Below are positions 7,923 through 16,154 of a stretch of 64,000 nucleotides of DNA, in pieces; within the stretch, counting starts at the first letter, position 1; each line of letters opens with the position of its first letter. The position numbers were made by a program, and so were the translations under genes. The stretch spans positions 62,001-126,000 of the forward strand of contig JAJHQZ010000001.1 of NCBI GenBank assembly GCA_020833055.1, in the 5' to 3' direction. Below the pieces are notes generated by a model. The model saw only the letters and a program-made list of their open reading frames with translations, did no database searches and had not been told where the DNA came from. This DNA is from Candidatus Korarchaeum sp. (GTDB lineage Archaea > Korarchaeota > Korarchaeia > Korarchaeales > Korarchaeaceae).

Positions 7923-9065
7923 TCACCTCGCAGCCAGCTTAACAGCTGATAAAATCTCATCAGGATTATGTAAGACGCCTCCAACCTTAGGGGCTGAGAG
8001 TATCTTGCACTGCCCCTTAGAAGCCCTCTCAACCTCCCTGACGATCTTGCCCATATTCATCTCAGGGACAACGATGGACTTCACTCTGTTAGATAGTTCT
8101 TCTATGAGTTTATCGTAGAAAGGCCAGAGAGTTATCAACCTAAGCATCCCGACTTTTATTCCAAGGCTCCTAGCATCTCTCATAGCCCTCAGGGAAGCCC
8201 TCGCTGAAGAGCCATATGTGACTATAGCTATATCAGCGTCCTCGAGATCCCTCTCCTCATACATCGCTATCTTCTCCACGTTCTTCTCTATCTTATAGTA
8301 GATCCTCTTTATCTTCCTCTCGGCGATAGGCTGCCCCATACCGATCCTGTGCCCGAATTCGTCATGCATGACACTCTCGACTAGCAAATTATAGCCCTCC
8401 CCGAATGCTGGCATCGGACTCACCCATTCCCCGGGCTCTGGGAGATAAGGTATGAACTCCGTCGGTGGGACGGAGGGCTTCCTCCTCTCAACGACCTCTA
8501 CATCATCCGGAGGGGGGATCCTTACGGGTTCCCTTATGTGGGCCACTACCTCATCAGAGAGTATGATAACAGGATTTCTGTAGATCTCAGCTAAATTGAA
8601 TGCTTTTATCGTTAGATCAAACATCTCCTGAGAGCTCCATGGAGCAAGAGCGATTATAGCATAATCGCCATGGCTACCCCATCTCGCTTGCATCACATCA
8701 CCTTGAGATGGTAGTGTGACTAAGCCCGTCGAGGGCCCTCCTCTCATTACATCGACTACAACTATAGGGGTCTCCGTTATTACCGCGAAACCCAGACCTT
8801 CCTGCATGAGGGAGAAGCCTGGCCCACTAGTGGCTGTCATGGCCTTCAGGCCTCCCCATGAGGCCCCTATTATCGCTATTATGGATGCGAGCTCATCCTC
8901 CATCTGGATGAATATACCCCCAACTCTAGGCAACCGGGCGGACATTCTCTCAGCGATCTCCGTGGAAGGTGTGATAGGATAACCGGCGAAGAAGCGACAG
9001 CCAGCTGTAATTGCCCCCTCAACTAAAGCGTCGTAACCTGTCATCAATCGCAGTTCCCCTGGCAA
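7923..9065 (-). CDS. korA: 2-oxoacid:ferredoxin oxidoreductase, alpha subunit
   Basis: This 380-residue subunit carries the pyrimidine-binding domain and the C-terminal transketolase-like domain of a KorA-type enzyme. The motifs FFAGYPITPSTEI, QMEDELASI, TATSGPGFSLM and GGPSTGL are the conserved CoA and TPP contacts of this family. The first possible start is TTG at 9065 with GAGGGTG about 7 nt before it; ATG at 9044 is an alternative with a weaker SD. It heads the operon, with a 47-bp gap to CoaD upstream. Together with the second enzyme at 37-40 kb it shows that the cell uses at least two 2-oxoacid oxidation systems, as expected for amino-acid fermenters. Confidence 0.92.
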   Translation of the reverse strand: MPGELRLMTGYDALVEGAITAGCRFFAGYPITPSTEIAERMSARLPRVGGIFIQMEDELASIIAIIGASWGGLKAMTATSGPGFSLMQEGLGFAVITETPIVVVDVMRGGPSTGLVTLPSQGDVMQARWGSHGDYAIIALAPWSSQEMFDLTIKAFNLAEIYRNPVIILSDEVVAHIREPVRIPPPDDVEVVERRKPSVPPTEFIPYLPEPGEWVSPMPAFGEGYNLLVESVMHDEFGHRIGMGQPIAERKIKRIYYKIEKNVEKIAMYEERDLEDADIAIVTYGSSARASLRAMRDARSLGIKVGMLRLITLWPFYDKLIEELSNRVKSIVVPEMNMGKIVREVERASKGQCKILSAPKVGGVLHNPDEILSAVKLAAR

Positions 9066-9112
9066 AAGCTGACACCCTCTCGTCAGGACCTATATAATTG
9101 AAAAATTTAACG

Positions 9113-9598
9113 CTAAACTAGGAGTCTGCCCTCTGTATCTATCTCCCCCCTCCTTATCCTGCTGGAGGATATGGGCTTACCGTCCTCAGCTAGGATGAGT
9201 GGAATGACTATTATCTTGAGCTCACTCAATCCCTTCTGCCTCCTCCTCTCATTAACGGCTAGAGCTCCCTTATAGCTCTCAGTGGATACTACGATGGCAT
9301 CGGCTTCCTCGATGTCGGCAGCGGGTCCCATTGGATCAAAAATTTTTACAATTTCGTAGGGAACACCCTTAGAACTCAGGAACTCCCTGAGGGAAGCCTC
9401 CCTCTCCTCGAATGGGAGGATCTTATCTGCTAGGGGCTTAGATTCTATCAGGGGCCCATCCGCTAATCCAACGACTAAGCTCTCTGCTACCTTACATGCT
9501 AGATCTAATAGCTCTTTGTGCCCTCTATGAAGCCTATCGAAGCTACCTCCGACTATTGCTTTCCTAAAAGGCTTTCTACAACATCCTTCAGTCTCCAA
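9113..9598 (-). CDS. coaD: phosphopantetheine adenylyltransferase, archaeal type
   Basis: Catalyses the penultimate step of coenzyme A synthesis, transferring AMP from ATP to 4'-phosphopantetheine. The nucleotidyltransferase T/HxGH motif appears as GGSFDRLHRGH near residues 17-27, and the KMSKS-equivalent is ISSSRIRRG close to the C terminus. Length 161 matches the archaeal/eukaryotic branch rather than the bacterial one. The TTG start has GGAGGGTGAG just before it and lies 46 bp inside the end of the HAD-fold gene, so translation of the two is probably coupled. CoA supply fits the adjacent CoA-dependent oxidoreductase operon. Confidence 0.92.
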   Translation of the reverse strand: METEGCCRKPFRKAIVGGSFDRLHRGHKELLDLACKVAESLVVGLADGPLIESKPLADKILPFEEREASLREFLSSKGVPYEIVKIFDPMGPAADIEEADAIVVSTESYKGALAVNERRRQKGLSELKIIVIPLILAEDGKPISSSRIRRGEIDTEGRLLV

Positions 9599-10209
9599 GA
9601 CTCACCCTCCCTGATCAAAATGCCTCCCTCGAATACCTCTATCTTACCATCGCCCAACTTCACTAGATGCTTGATACCGAGGACCTTGGCCTCATCGAAA
9701 TTCTCAGGACTCCAGACGATGAATATTATCTCCTCCGGCTTAAATCCTTCGGATAAAACGCTCCTAAGGGAGACATCCTTCCCTATCCAGATCTTATGGG
9801 CGATATGGTGAATGCCCAATCTCAGGACCTTCTCCCATTCCTTAACGGGCTCCCCCCTAGATATAACGCCTATAGTAAGCCCCGCATCCCTCGCTCTCAT
9901 TATAAGCTCCATTATGCCTGGCTGGGGCCTGAGGAAGGCCCTCTTCACATCATGGTACGCGATCACCCCAGCAGCTATCACTCTGAAATCTCTCTTAAGC
10001 CCTAACCTAACCATCATCTCATCGAAATGGAACGGATAATCCTCTCCCTTATCCTTAATGACCTCCATCAGAGTCTCCATGGCTATCTCGTGATCTATCG
10101 GGAGGCCCGCCTCCCTCATCGCTGTCACAGCCCATTCTCTAGCTATCGCCTTCAGGAGCCTGGAATTGTAGAGCACGTTGTCCAATTCCATCAGGAGTAG
10201 CTTCATCAT
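9553..10209 (-). CDS. HAD-fold protein lacking catalytic residues
   Basis: A 218-residue protein with the overall layout of HAD-superfamily hydrolases similar to the pyrimidine-5'-nucleotidase/YjjG-like group: a helical cap after motif I, then motifs II to IV. In motif I the nucleophile position is Glu8 rather than Asp (MELDNVLYN against the usual FDLDNTLY). Motif II keeps Ser (VISRG). Motif IV, usually GDSxxxD, reads VWSPENFDEA. These changes make ordinary phosphatase activity unlikely. The ATG codon at 10209 overlaps the SIS gene stop (ATGA), and the 3' end overlaps coaD, so it lies inside a tightly packed operon. A regulatory or binding role is inferred, not shown. Confidence 0.75.
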   Translation of the reverse strand: MMKLLLMELDNVLYNSRLLKAIAREWAVTAMREAGLPIDHEIAMETLMEVIKDKGEDYPFHFDEMMVRLGLKRDFRVIAAGVIAYHDVKRAFLRPQPGIMELIMRARDAGLTIGVISRGEPVKEWEKVLRLGIHHIAHKIWIGKDVSLRSVLSEGFKPEEIIFIVWSPENFDEAKVLGIKHLVKLGDGKIEVFEGGILIREGESWRLKDVVESLLGKQ

Positions 10210-11216
10210 CTCACCACCTTAGTCAATCTCTCAGGCTTATCCGGATCTAATCCCCTTAAAATAGATACTTCGAGTGAGAGTAATTGCATCGGGACTACTG
10301 CGACTATGGGGGATATCTCATAACTGACCTTCGGCAATTCGATATCCCCTCCCTCATCCAAATTTATAACATCGCCCCCGAGAGATCTCACCCTCTGGGC
10401 TATATCTCCTATCTCAGATCCTAGTATCAGGAATACGGGAGTCCCCTTTGTGAGGAGCTGTATCGGGCCGTGCAAAAACTCTCTCGCTGAGTAACCTACG
10501 TAATGCAGGTTCGCAGTCTCCCTAAGTTTTAGGGCTGATTCCAGAGCTGTAGGATAGTTTGGACCCTTCCCCAAGATGAATCCGAACTCTTTCTCCCTTA
10601 TAGCATCGGCGTAAACTCTATAATCCTTATTTAAGATCTCCTTAATGGCGTCGGGGATCCTCTTAAGCTCTTCCTTGAGATACTCGACATCCTTGCCCCT
10701 GATCTCCGCTAACTCGAGTGAGAGGAGGTAAGAAACTGCGAGTTGCGTAGTATAAGTCTTTGTAGCAGCTATAGCCCTTTCCTCCCCAGCCCTAGTGATT
10801 ATCGATGCATCAGAGATCTTATGGAGAGTGCTATCCTTAGTATTCGTTATCGAGAGGACAGGGGATCCGGGAGAAATCTTCCTAAAGGTTTCTACAGCAT
10901 TTATGACATCTATACTCTCTCCGCTCTGGGAGATAGCTACAAGAACCGAATCGATGAGCTCCTCCGGGATCCATTCAGGGAGCTCTGATGCAGGTATCGC
11001 TATCGCCCTCAAACCAGCTATCCTAGAGAGGGCCCTGCTCAACACTAAAGAGGAATGATAGCTCGATCCACTACCAGTGACGTATACGAATGAATTATCC
11101 AGTAACTCAGCGGCTTCGCTAACTTCATCTGAGCACTCCTTAAGGGTCCTCGCGATAGCTTCAGGTTGCTCGTTTATCTCAGCTCTCATATGAGCTCCGG
11201 GTTCCTTAGGCATCAT
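10206..11216 (-). CDS. SIS-domain sugar-phosphate isomerase (GlmS C-terminal-like)
   Basis: About 336 residues comprising two SIS domains, as in the isomerase half of glucosamine-6-phosphate synthase, but without the N-terminal glutaminase domain. The sequence VTGSGSSYHSS and the SQSGESIDVI motif bind the sugar phosphate, followed by ITNTKDSTLH and, in the second domain, GYSAREFLHGPIQLL. The frame is open to 11414 but that part runs through the divergent peptidase gene; ATG at 11216 (or 11213) is used because it lies about 24 bp from the shared TATA element. Possible roles are glucosamine-6-phosphate deaminase/isomerase or a related aldose-ketose isomerase. Heads the SIS-HAD-coaD operon. Confidence 0.83.
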   Translation of the reverse strand: MMPKEPGAHMRAEINEQPEAIARTLKECSDEVSEAAELLDNSFVYVTGSGSSYHSSLVLSRALSRIAGLRAIAIPASELPEWIPEELIDSVLVAISQSGESIDVINAVETFRKISPGSPVLSITNTKDSTLHKISDASIITRAGEERAIAATKTYTTQLAVSYLLSLELAEIRGKDVEYLKEELKRIPDAIKEILNKDYRVYADAIREKEFGFILGKGPNYPTALESALKLRETANLHYVGYSAREFLHGPIQLLTKGTPVFLILGSEIGDIAQRVRSLGGDVINLDEGGDIELPKVSYEISPIVAVVPMQLLSLEVSILRGLDPDKPERLTKVVR

Positions 11217-11235
11217 CACTCTACCAGATAAAGTT

Positions 11236-11244
11236 AATTTTATA
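11236..11244. promoter_or_regulatory. shared TATA element, SIS isomerase / M42 peptidase
   Basis: AATTTTATA (plus), TATAAAATT (minus), centred near 11240. It lies about 24 bp from the minus ATG at 11216 and about 22 bp from the plus ATG at 11263, so both transcripts would be leaderless or nearly so. Confidence 0.55.
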
Positions 11245-11262
11245 CCTATAGTCACTAGACTT

Positions 11263-12345
11263 ATGGACGAGGAGTTGGTGAGCTTCTTCTCCAGGCTCTC
11301 AGAGAGTTTTGGTCCATCTGGGTTTGAATCCGAGCCAATTAGCTTAATCAAAGAGAGATATTCGATTTTTTCTGATAGTTCAATGAGAGATGGTCTCGGA
11401 TCAATCATATTCAAGAAAACTGGGGAATTTGAAGGGCCGAAAGTAATGGCTGCTGGTCATGTCGATGAAATAGGATTTATAATAGTCTCGATAGAGGATA
11501 ATGGGTTCCTGAAGTTCGAAACGCTGGGTGGATGGGCTTCGACTACGTTACCGGCTCAGAGAGTCATCGTGAGGACGAGGAAAGGGGATCACGTCGGGGT
11601 GATCACTAGCAAGCCCCCTCACCTAATGACCCCTGAGGAGAGGAATAAGCCCATCGAGATAAAGGACCTCTTCATAGACGTGGGTGCTAAGAACAAGGAT
11701 CAAGTGAAGGAGATGGGGATAAGGATAGGGGACCCAGTCGCCCCTCTAGCGCCATTCGAGGTATTGAGGGGAGGGAAGGCTTGGCTCGGGAAGGCCTTCG
11801 ATGATAGAGTTGGCACTTTAGTCGTCATGGAGGTCCTGAAGAATCTGAAGGAGAGGGGGATAAATCATCCCAATACTTACTACGCTGTCGCGACTGTGCA
11901 GGAGGAGGTCGGATTGAGAGGTGCTGAGACAGCAGCTGATGTCGTCAACCCCGATGTCTTCATCGCAGTGGATGTCGATATAGCCGGCGACTCCCCTGGG
12001 ATAACTTCAGCCGAGGCCCCAGCGAAGATGGGGGAGGGTGTCTCGATAATAACTTGGGATAGGAGTATGATACCGAACTTCAAGTTGAGGGAGTTCGTCG
12101 TAGAGGTAGCGGAGGAGGAGAACATCCCCTACCAGCTCTCAGCAGTTAAAGGAGGTACTGATGCGGGAAGAGTTCATTTACACAGTAAGGGTGTCCCATC
12201 AGTCGTACTCGGAATTCCCACGAGACATATACATTCTCATAGCTCTATACTCTCTCCAGATGATGTTGAAGCTGCAATGAAGCTGTTAACAGCTCTAATT
12301 AAGAAGATGGATTTTAATATAGTGAGGGGGTTCCAAGAGCTTTGA
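11263..12345 (+). CDS. M42-family metallo-aminopeptidase
   Basis: A 360-residue co-catalytic zinc (or cobalt) aminopeptidase of the TET/deblocking type, which trims peptides released by the proteasome into amino acids. Metal ligands and catalytic residues are seen in AAGHVDEIGF, GKAFDDRVG, TVQEEVGLRGA (catalytic Glu), AVDVDIAGD and the final His in TRHIHSHSS. The ATG at 11263 lies about 22 bp from the shared TATA element. The downstream dehydratase starts inside its stop codon. M42 peptidases self-assemble into dodecameric tetrahedra in archaea. Call is confident; the exact specificity is not visible. Confidence 0.93.
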   Translation: MDEELVSFFSRLSESFGPSGFESEPISLIKERYSIFSDSSMRDGLGSIIFKKTGEFEGPKVMAAGHVDEIGFIIVSIEDNGFLKFETLGGWASTTLPAQRVIVRTRKGDHVGVITSKPPHLMTPEERNKPIEIKDLFIDVGAKNKDQVKEMGIRIGDPVAPLAPFEVLRGGKAWLGKAFDDRVGTLVVMEVLKNLKERGINHPNTYYAVATVQEEVGLRGAETAADVVNPDVFIAVDVDIAGDSPGITSAEAPAKMGEGVSIITWDRSMIPNFKLREFVVEVAEEENIPYQLSAVKGGTDAGRVHLHSKGVPSVVLGIPTRHIHSHSSILSPDDVEAAMKLLTALIKKMDFNIVRGFQEL

Positions 12346-13766
12346 GCGAGCTCACGTTGAGCGCACCTATCTCCTGGCTAGATGGCATAGACGTGAGGAC
12401 AGGTAGGATAGTGCAGGAAGGCCACCCCCAGAAGGGGGAGAGTATCGCCGGCAGGATCGTAAGGTTAAGGGGATCCACTGGCTCGACAGTAGGAGCATAT
12501 ATCTTCTTCGCTCTGAAGAGGAATAACGCTGCACCATTGAAGATAATTTTAGAGGAACCTGATAGTGTCACAATAGCTGCCGAACTCGCGGGAATACCTG
12601 TTGAGCTTAAAGGAGTTAAGGAAGTGAAACTTGAGGATGAGGAGATCGATGAAAGCTTAAAGAGGTATTTGGAGAGGGAAGCATCTATCTCAGGGGCTCA
12701 GAGGTTCGCGAGGATCAAATCGGTTCATATATCCGGCGTATCTTATGCTACGATAGGGGAAGCCGGGAGGGAATGGTTATCAGAGATAGCTAGCAAGATC
12801 AAGTTCAAGGTAACTGCTACGACGAATCCAGCTGGTATGGATCTAATCAGTTGGAGGGATATGGGAATACCTGAGGGCTTCGCGAGGAAACAAGTAGAGA
12901 TAGTCGATTCGCTTATCGAGATGGGGGCCCTGCCGACCTTCACCTGCATCCCCTACCTCTCCGGAAACCTCCCGGTTTACGGTGAGAGCGTCTGCTGGGG
13001 GGAATCTAGCGCCGTAGCTTTCGTAAATAGCGTTATAGGAGCTAGATCGAACAGAGAAGGGGCTACGAAGACTATAGTGGCAGCGGCCACAGGATACACC
13101 CCTCTATATGGGAAGCATTTAGATGAGAACAGGGTGCCCGACTTAGCAGTTTACCCGGAGCCCCTAGAGAACTTGCTTCACTACTATTTACTCGCGTACT
13201 ACACTGGGCTCCAATACCCCGATTCAGTACCTATCTATAACGTTAAGAGAGCCTCTTTAGCCGAGCTGAAGGCACTGGCAGCCGCTGGTGCGGCTTCAGG
13301 TTCAATAGAAATGTACCATATACCTGGAATCACCCCTAATAAGTTCTCATATGCCTCGAAATCTATTCGAGTCACTAAGAGGGATCTATTGAGCTTACGT
13401 GAGGAGCTTAGCTCCTTCGATGGGGGTACTGATCTCGTGGTACTCGGATGCCCCCACCTATCCCTTCAGGAGATTGAAGAACTCTCAGAACTGATGAATG
13501 GGAGGAAGGCGATCGTCAAATTCTGGATATTCACAGCTAGGGCATTCATGCCCCTAATAGAGAGGCTTAAATGGAAGATCGAAAGATTCGGGGCTAAAAT
13601 ATGGTATGATACTTGCATGGTCGTCTCTCCGCTCGAGGAACTGGGGATCAAGAAAGTGACAACGAATTCAGCGAAAGCAGCGAAATATCTGAGCAGCCTG
13701 AGGGGGCTGGAAGTGGAGTTACTGGATATAAAAGAGATAATAGAGAGATATAGTGCCCCTGAATAG
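12342..13766 (+). CDS. fused aconitase-X / phosphomevalonate dehydratase
   Basis: Aconitase X proteins of archaea dehydrate mevalonate 5-phosphate to trans-anhydromevalonate 5-phosphate in the archaeal mevalonate pathway. Here the small swivelling subunit (DUF126; GSTGSTVGAY and the following AAPLKIILEE, residues about 1-95) is joined to the large catalytic subunit (DUF521, from about residue 100). Cys202 in TCIPYL, Cys370 in GCPHLS and Cys425 in DTCMVVSP are the expected Fe-S cluster ligands, and SSAVAFVNS and GARSNREG are family motifs. In most archaea the two parts are separate genes. TTG at 12342 overlaps the peptidase stop. A different hydroxyacid dehydratase activity of the same family is the alternative. 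Confidence 0.85.
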   Translation: MSELTLSAPISWLDGIDVRTGRIVQEGHPQKGESIAGRIVRLRGSTGSTVGAYIFFALKRNNAAPLKIILEEPDSVTIAAELAGIPVELKGVKEVKLEDEEIDESLKRYLEREASISGAQRFARIKSVHISGVSYATIGEAGREWLSEIASKIKFKVTATTNPAGMDLISWRDMGIPEGFARKQVEIVDSLIEMGALPTFTCIPYLSGNLPVYGESVCWGESSAVAFVNSVIGARSNREGATKTIVAAATGYTPLYGKHLDENRVPDLAVYPEPLENLLHYYLLAYYTGLQYPDSVPIYNVKRASLAELKALAAAGAASGSIEMYHIPGITPNKFSYASKSIRVTKRDLLSLREELSSFDGGTDLVVLGCPHLSLQEIEELSELMNGRKAIVKFWIFTARAFMPLIERLKWKIERFGAKIWYDTCMVVSPLEELGIKKVTTNSAKAAKYLSSLRGLEVELLDIKEIIERYSAPE

Positions 13767-13769
13767 GAT

Positions 13770-14477
13770 TCAAATCCCCAAATATGCTTTCTTTACATGT
13801 TCATTTCCTAGAAGCTCCCTTCCAGTGCCTTCCATGACAGTAGTTCCGTTCTCGATTACATATGCCCTGTGGCTGACACTTAGAGCCATATAAGCATTTT
13901 GCTCAGCTATTAAAATGGATATCCCTCTCTCCTTATTTATCTGTTGTATCGCATCGAATATCCTATCGACCATTATGGGTGAGAGCCCGAGCGATGGTTC
14001 ATCGAGCAATAAGATCCTCGGAGCTCCCATCAGGCCCTTAGCTATAGCTAGCATCTGTTGCTCCCCTCCGCTCAGAGTCCCAGCTAGCTGCTTCCCCCTC
14101 TCCTTCAGGATCGGGAAGAGTGAGTAGACGAACTCAAGGTCGCGTTTCACACTCTCCCTGTCCTTCCTTAAGAAAGCCCCCATTTCGAGGTTCTCAATGA
14201 CGGTCATCTCCGGGAAGAGCCCCCTCCCCTCCGGGACATGTATGAGGCCGAGCGATGCGATTTGGAAGGGTTCCTTACCGACTATGCTCCGACCGTCCAT
14301 TATTACATCGCCACTATTTGGTCTCAGAAGCCCAGAGATCACTCTTAGAGTCGTAGTCTTACCTGCACCATTAGCTCCTATCAGAGATACTATTTCGCCC
14401 TTCTCAACCCTTAGTGAGACCCTCTTAAGAGCTAGTGCCTTCCCATAAGATGCAGATACGTCCTTAACCTCCAACAT
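13770..14477 (-). CDS. livF: Liv/HAAT ABC importer, ATP-binding protein LivF
   Basis: A 235-residue ABC ATPase. Walker A is GANGAGKTT (about 33-41), the signature is LSGGEQQML, Walker B is ILLLDEPSLGLSP and the H-loop equivalent is EQN, which is characteristic of LivF. It drives uptake of branched-chain amino acids, amides or urea with LivG. It is the last gene of the livKHMGF operon on the minus strand and its start lies 14 bp inside livG. It converges on the dehydratase gene with only a 3-bp gap. Confidence 0.92.
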   Translation of the reverse strand: MLEVKDVSASYGKALALKRVSLRVEKGEIVSLIGANGAGKTTTLRVISGLLRPNSGDVIMDGRSIVGKEPFQIASLGLIHVPEGRGLFPEMTVIENLEMGAFLRKDRESVKRDLEFVYSLFPILKERGKQLAGTLSGGEQQMLAIAKGLMGAPRILLLDEPSLGLSPIMVDRIFDAIQQINKERGISILIAEQNAYMALSVSHRAYVIENGTTVMEGTGRELLGNEHVKKAYLGI

Positions 14478-15204
14478 GGAACCTCTCCCCCAAATAAGCC
14501 TTTATTACTTCTTCATTCCTCCCTATTTCCTCAGGGGTTCCTTCGGCGATCTTCCTTCCAAAATTCAGAGCCATTATCCTCTCACATATACCCATTACGA
14601 CCCTCATGTTGTGCTCTATCACCACTACGGTTATGCCGGATTCCCTCAACTTCCTCACAACATCCATCACTTCATCCATCTCGGTGGGAGTGAGCCCTCC
14701 AGCGGGCTCATCTAACATCAGCAACTTCGGCTCCGATGCGAGGGCTCTAGCTATCTCAAGCCTCTTCCTCTCACCTTGGGGCAAGGCTTCAGCAAGGAAA
14801 TCTCTCCTGTGGGATAATCCAACGAATTCTAAGATCTCATTCGCCCTTTCAATTGCCTCACGTTCGGTGATGCCTCCAATTATGCCCTTCTTCACGTACA
14901 TTGGGACGAGCAAATTATCTATCACCTTCATCCCTAAGAAGGGTCTGACGATCTGCCAAGTCCTCAAAAGACCCATTTTAGCTATTTCATTTGGTTTTTT
15001 CCCAGTTATATCACTGCCTTGGAAGATGATCCTGCCCTTATCCGGCTTATAGAAGCCAGTTATCACATTGAATAGCGTAGTCTTACCTGCACCATTAGGG
15101 CCTATTATCCCGAATATCTCCCTCTCCCTGACGCTAAAGGTGACATCATCTACAGCTACAAGTCCGCCGAACCTCTTAGTGATATTATTAGCCTCTAAAA
15201 TCAT
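14464..15204 (-). CDS. livG: Liv/HAAT ABC importer, ATP-binding protein LivG
   Basis: A 246-residue ABC ATPase with Walker A GPNGAGKTT, a signature region degenerate in LivG style (EALPQGERKRLEI), Walker B LLMLDEPAGGLTP and H-loop IEHNM. The insertion after Walker A containing GLLRTWQIVRPF is typical of LivG. Start overlaps the livM stop by 4 bp (ATGA), showing translational coupling. It pairs with LivF to energise the importer. Confidence 0.92.
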   Translation of the reverse strand: MILEANNITKRFGGLVAVDDVTFSVREREIFGIIGPNGAGKTTLFNVITGFYKPDKGRIIFQGSDITGKKPNEIAKMGLLRTWQIVRPFLGMKVIDNLLVPMYVKKGIIGGITEREAIERANEILEFVGLSHRRDFLAEALPQGERKRLEIARALASEPKLLMLDEPAGGLTPTEMDEVMDVVRKLRESGITVVVIEHNMRVVMGICERIMALNFGRKIAEGTPEEIGRNEEVIKAYLGERFHVGG

Positions 15205-16154
15205 CCTCTCACCTTCCTGATTATTGATTGGAGGAGCCCGTAGATCCCTGATGGGAAGAACTTCATCACTACCACTATGAGGCCCCCATATATCAGGTAC
15301 CTGTACTCTAAGTAGGGCCTCAGGACTTCCTGAAGTATTGTGAGAAGAGCTGCTCCCATCAAAGGACCTACTAAAGTCCCGAATCCGCCTATTATCGTCA
15401 TGGAAAGTATGTTTATTGATTCAGAGAGTGCGGACATCGCGGGACTTATGTACCTTATATAATGAGCGTATAGACCACCTGAGAGACCTGCGAAGAACGT
15501 CGCTATGATGAAAGCAAATATCTTGAAGAATGGCACGTTAACTCCGACGGAGAGGGCTGCATCCTCATCTTCCCTTATCGCTACTAATATCTTCCCCACC
15601 CTAGACTTAGTCAGTAAGTGCAGGAAGAATATGCTGAGAAGAGTCAATATAAGAGCGACATAATAGAATGAGGACTTGATTCTGAGGTCTATAGGTCCTC
15701 CGGGGAGCGGAGGAATGTTTGGTATTCCTATAGGTCCTCTTGTCAGCCAATCGAGGTTTATCAGCATCAGCTGAACTATCACGCCGAAGCCCAGTGTTGA
15801 AATAGCGAGATAAGGACCCTTCAGCTTTAATGAAGGAATTCCAAGTATCAATCCGAATATTGAGGCCAATATACCACCAATTATGATTCCTATCCAGGGA
15901 TTTACGTTGAGGTTCATGCTGAGCAATGTTGATGTATAAGCACCTATGGCGTAGAATGCCGCGTGACCCAGCGAGAGCCTTCCCGTGTAACCCACTAGTA
16001 TATCCAAGCTAGCCGCCGTTATTGAGTAAAGCATTATCATTATCGCTATGTGGGTAATGTAATCTCCGGCTAGAGGCAAAGGAAGGAGCAAGATGAATGC
16101 TAAAGCGTAATATTTGAGATCTCCAATTATGAGGTCTCTAGTTATTCCTAACAT
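15201..16154 (-). CDS. livM: Liv/HAAT ABC importer, permease LivM
   Basis: A 317-residue permease with about nine to ten membrane helices. The motifs TGRLSLGHAAFYAIGAY near the N-terminal third and ISPAMSALSESINILSMTIIGG near the C terminus are the hallmark LivM segments, and VGKILVAIREDEDAA is the cytoplasmic EAA-like loop that contacts the ATPases. It shares a base with the end of livH and overlaps livG by 4 bp, so the operon is fully coupled. Confidence 0.92.
   Translation of the reverse strand: MLGITRDLIIGDLKYYALAFILLLPLPLAGDYITHIAIMIMLYSITAASLDILVGYTGRLSLGHAAFYAIGAYTSTLLSMNLNVNPWIGIIIGGILASIFGLILGIPSLKLKGPYLAISTLGFGVIVQLMLINLDWLTRGPIGIPNIPPLPGGPIDLRIKSSFYYVALILTLLSIFFLHLLTKSRVGKILVAIREDEDAALSVGVNVPFFKIFAFIIATFFAGLSGGLYAHYIRYISPAMSALSESINILSMTIIGGFGTLVGPLMGAALLTILQEVLRPYLEYRYLIYGGLIVVVMKFFPSGIYGLLQSIIRKVRG

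Noticed and set aside
10206-11414. Longer SIS-domain protein starting at 11414
   Set aside because: The extra part overlaps the divergent M42 peptidase gene and shows no SIS-type sequence; ATG at 11216 fits the promoter.
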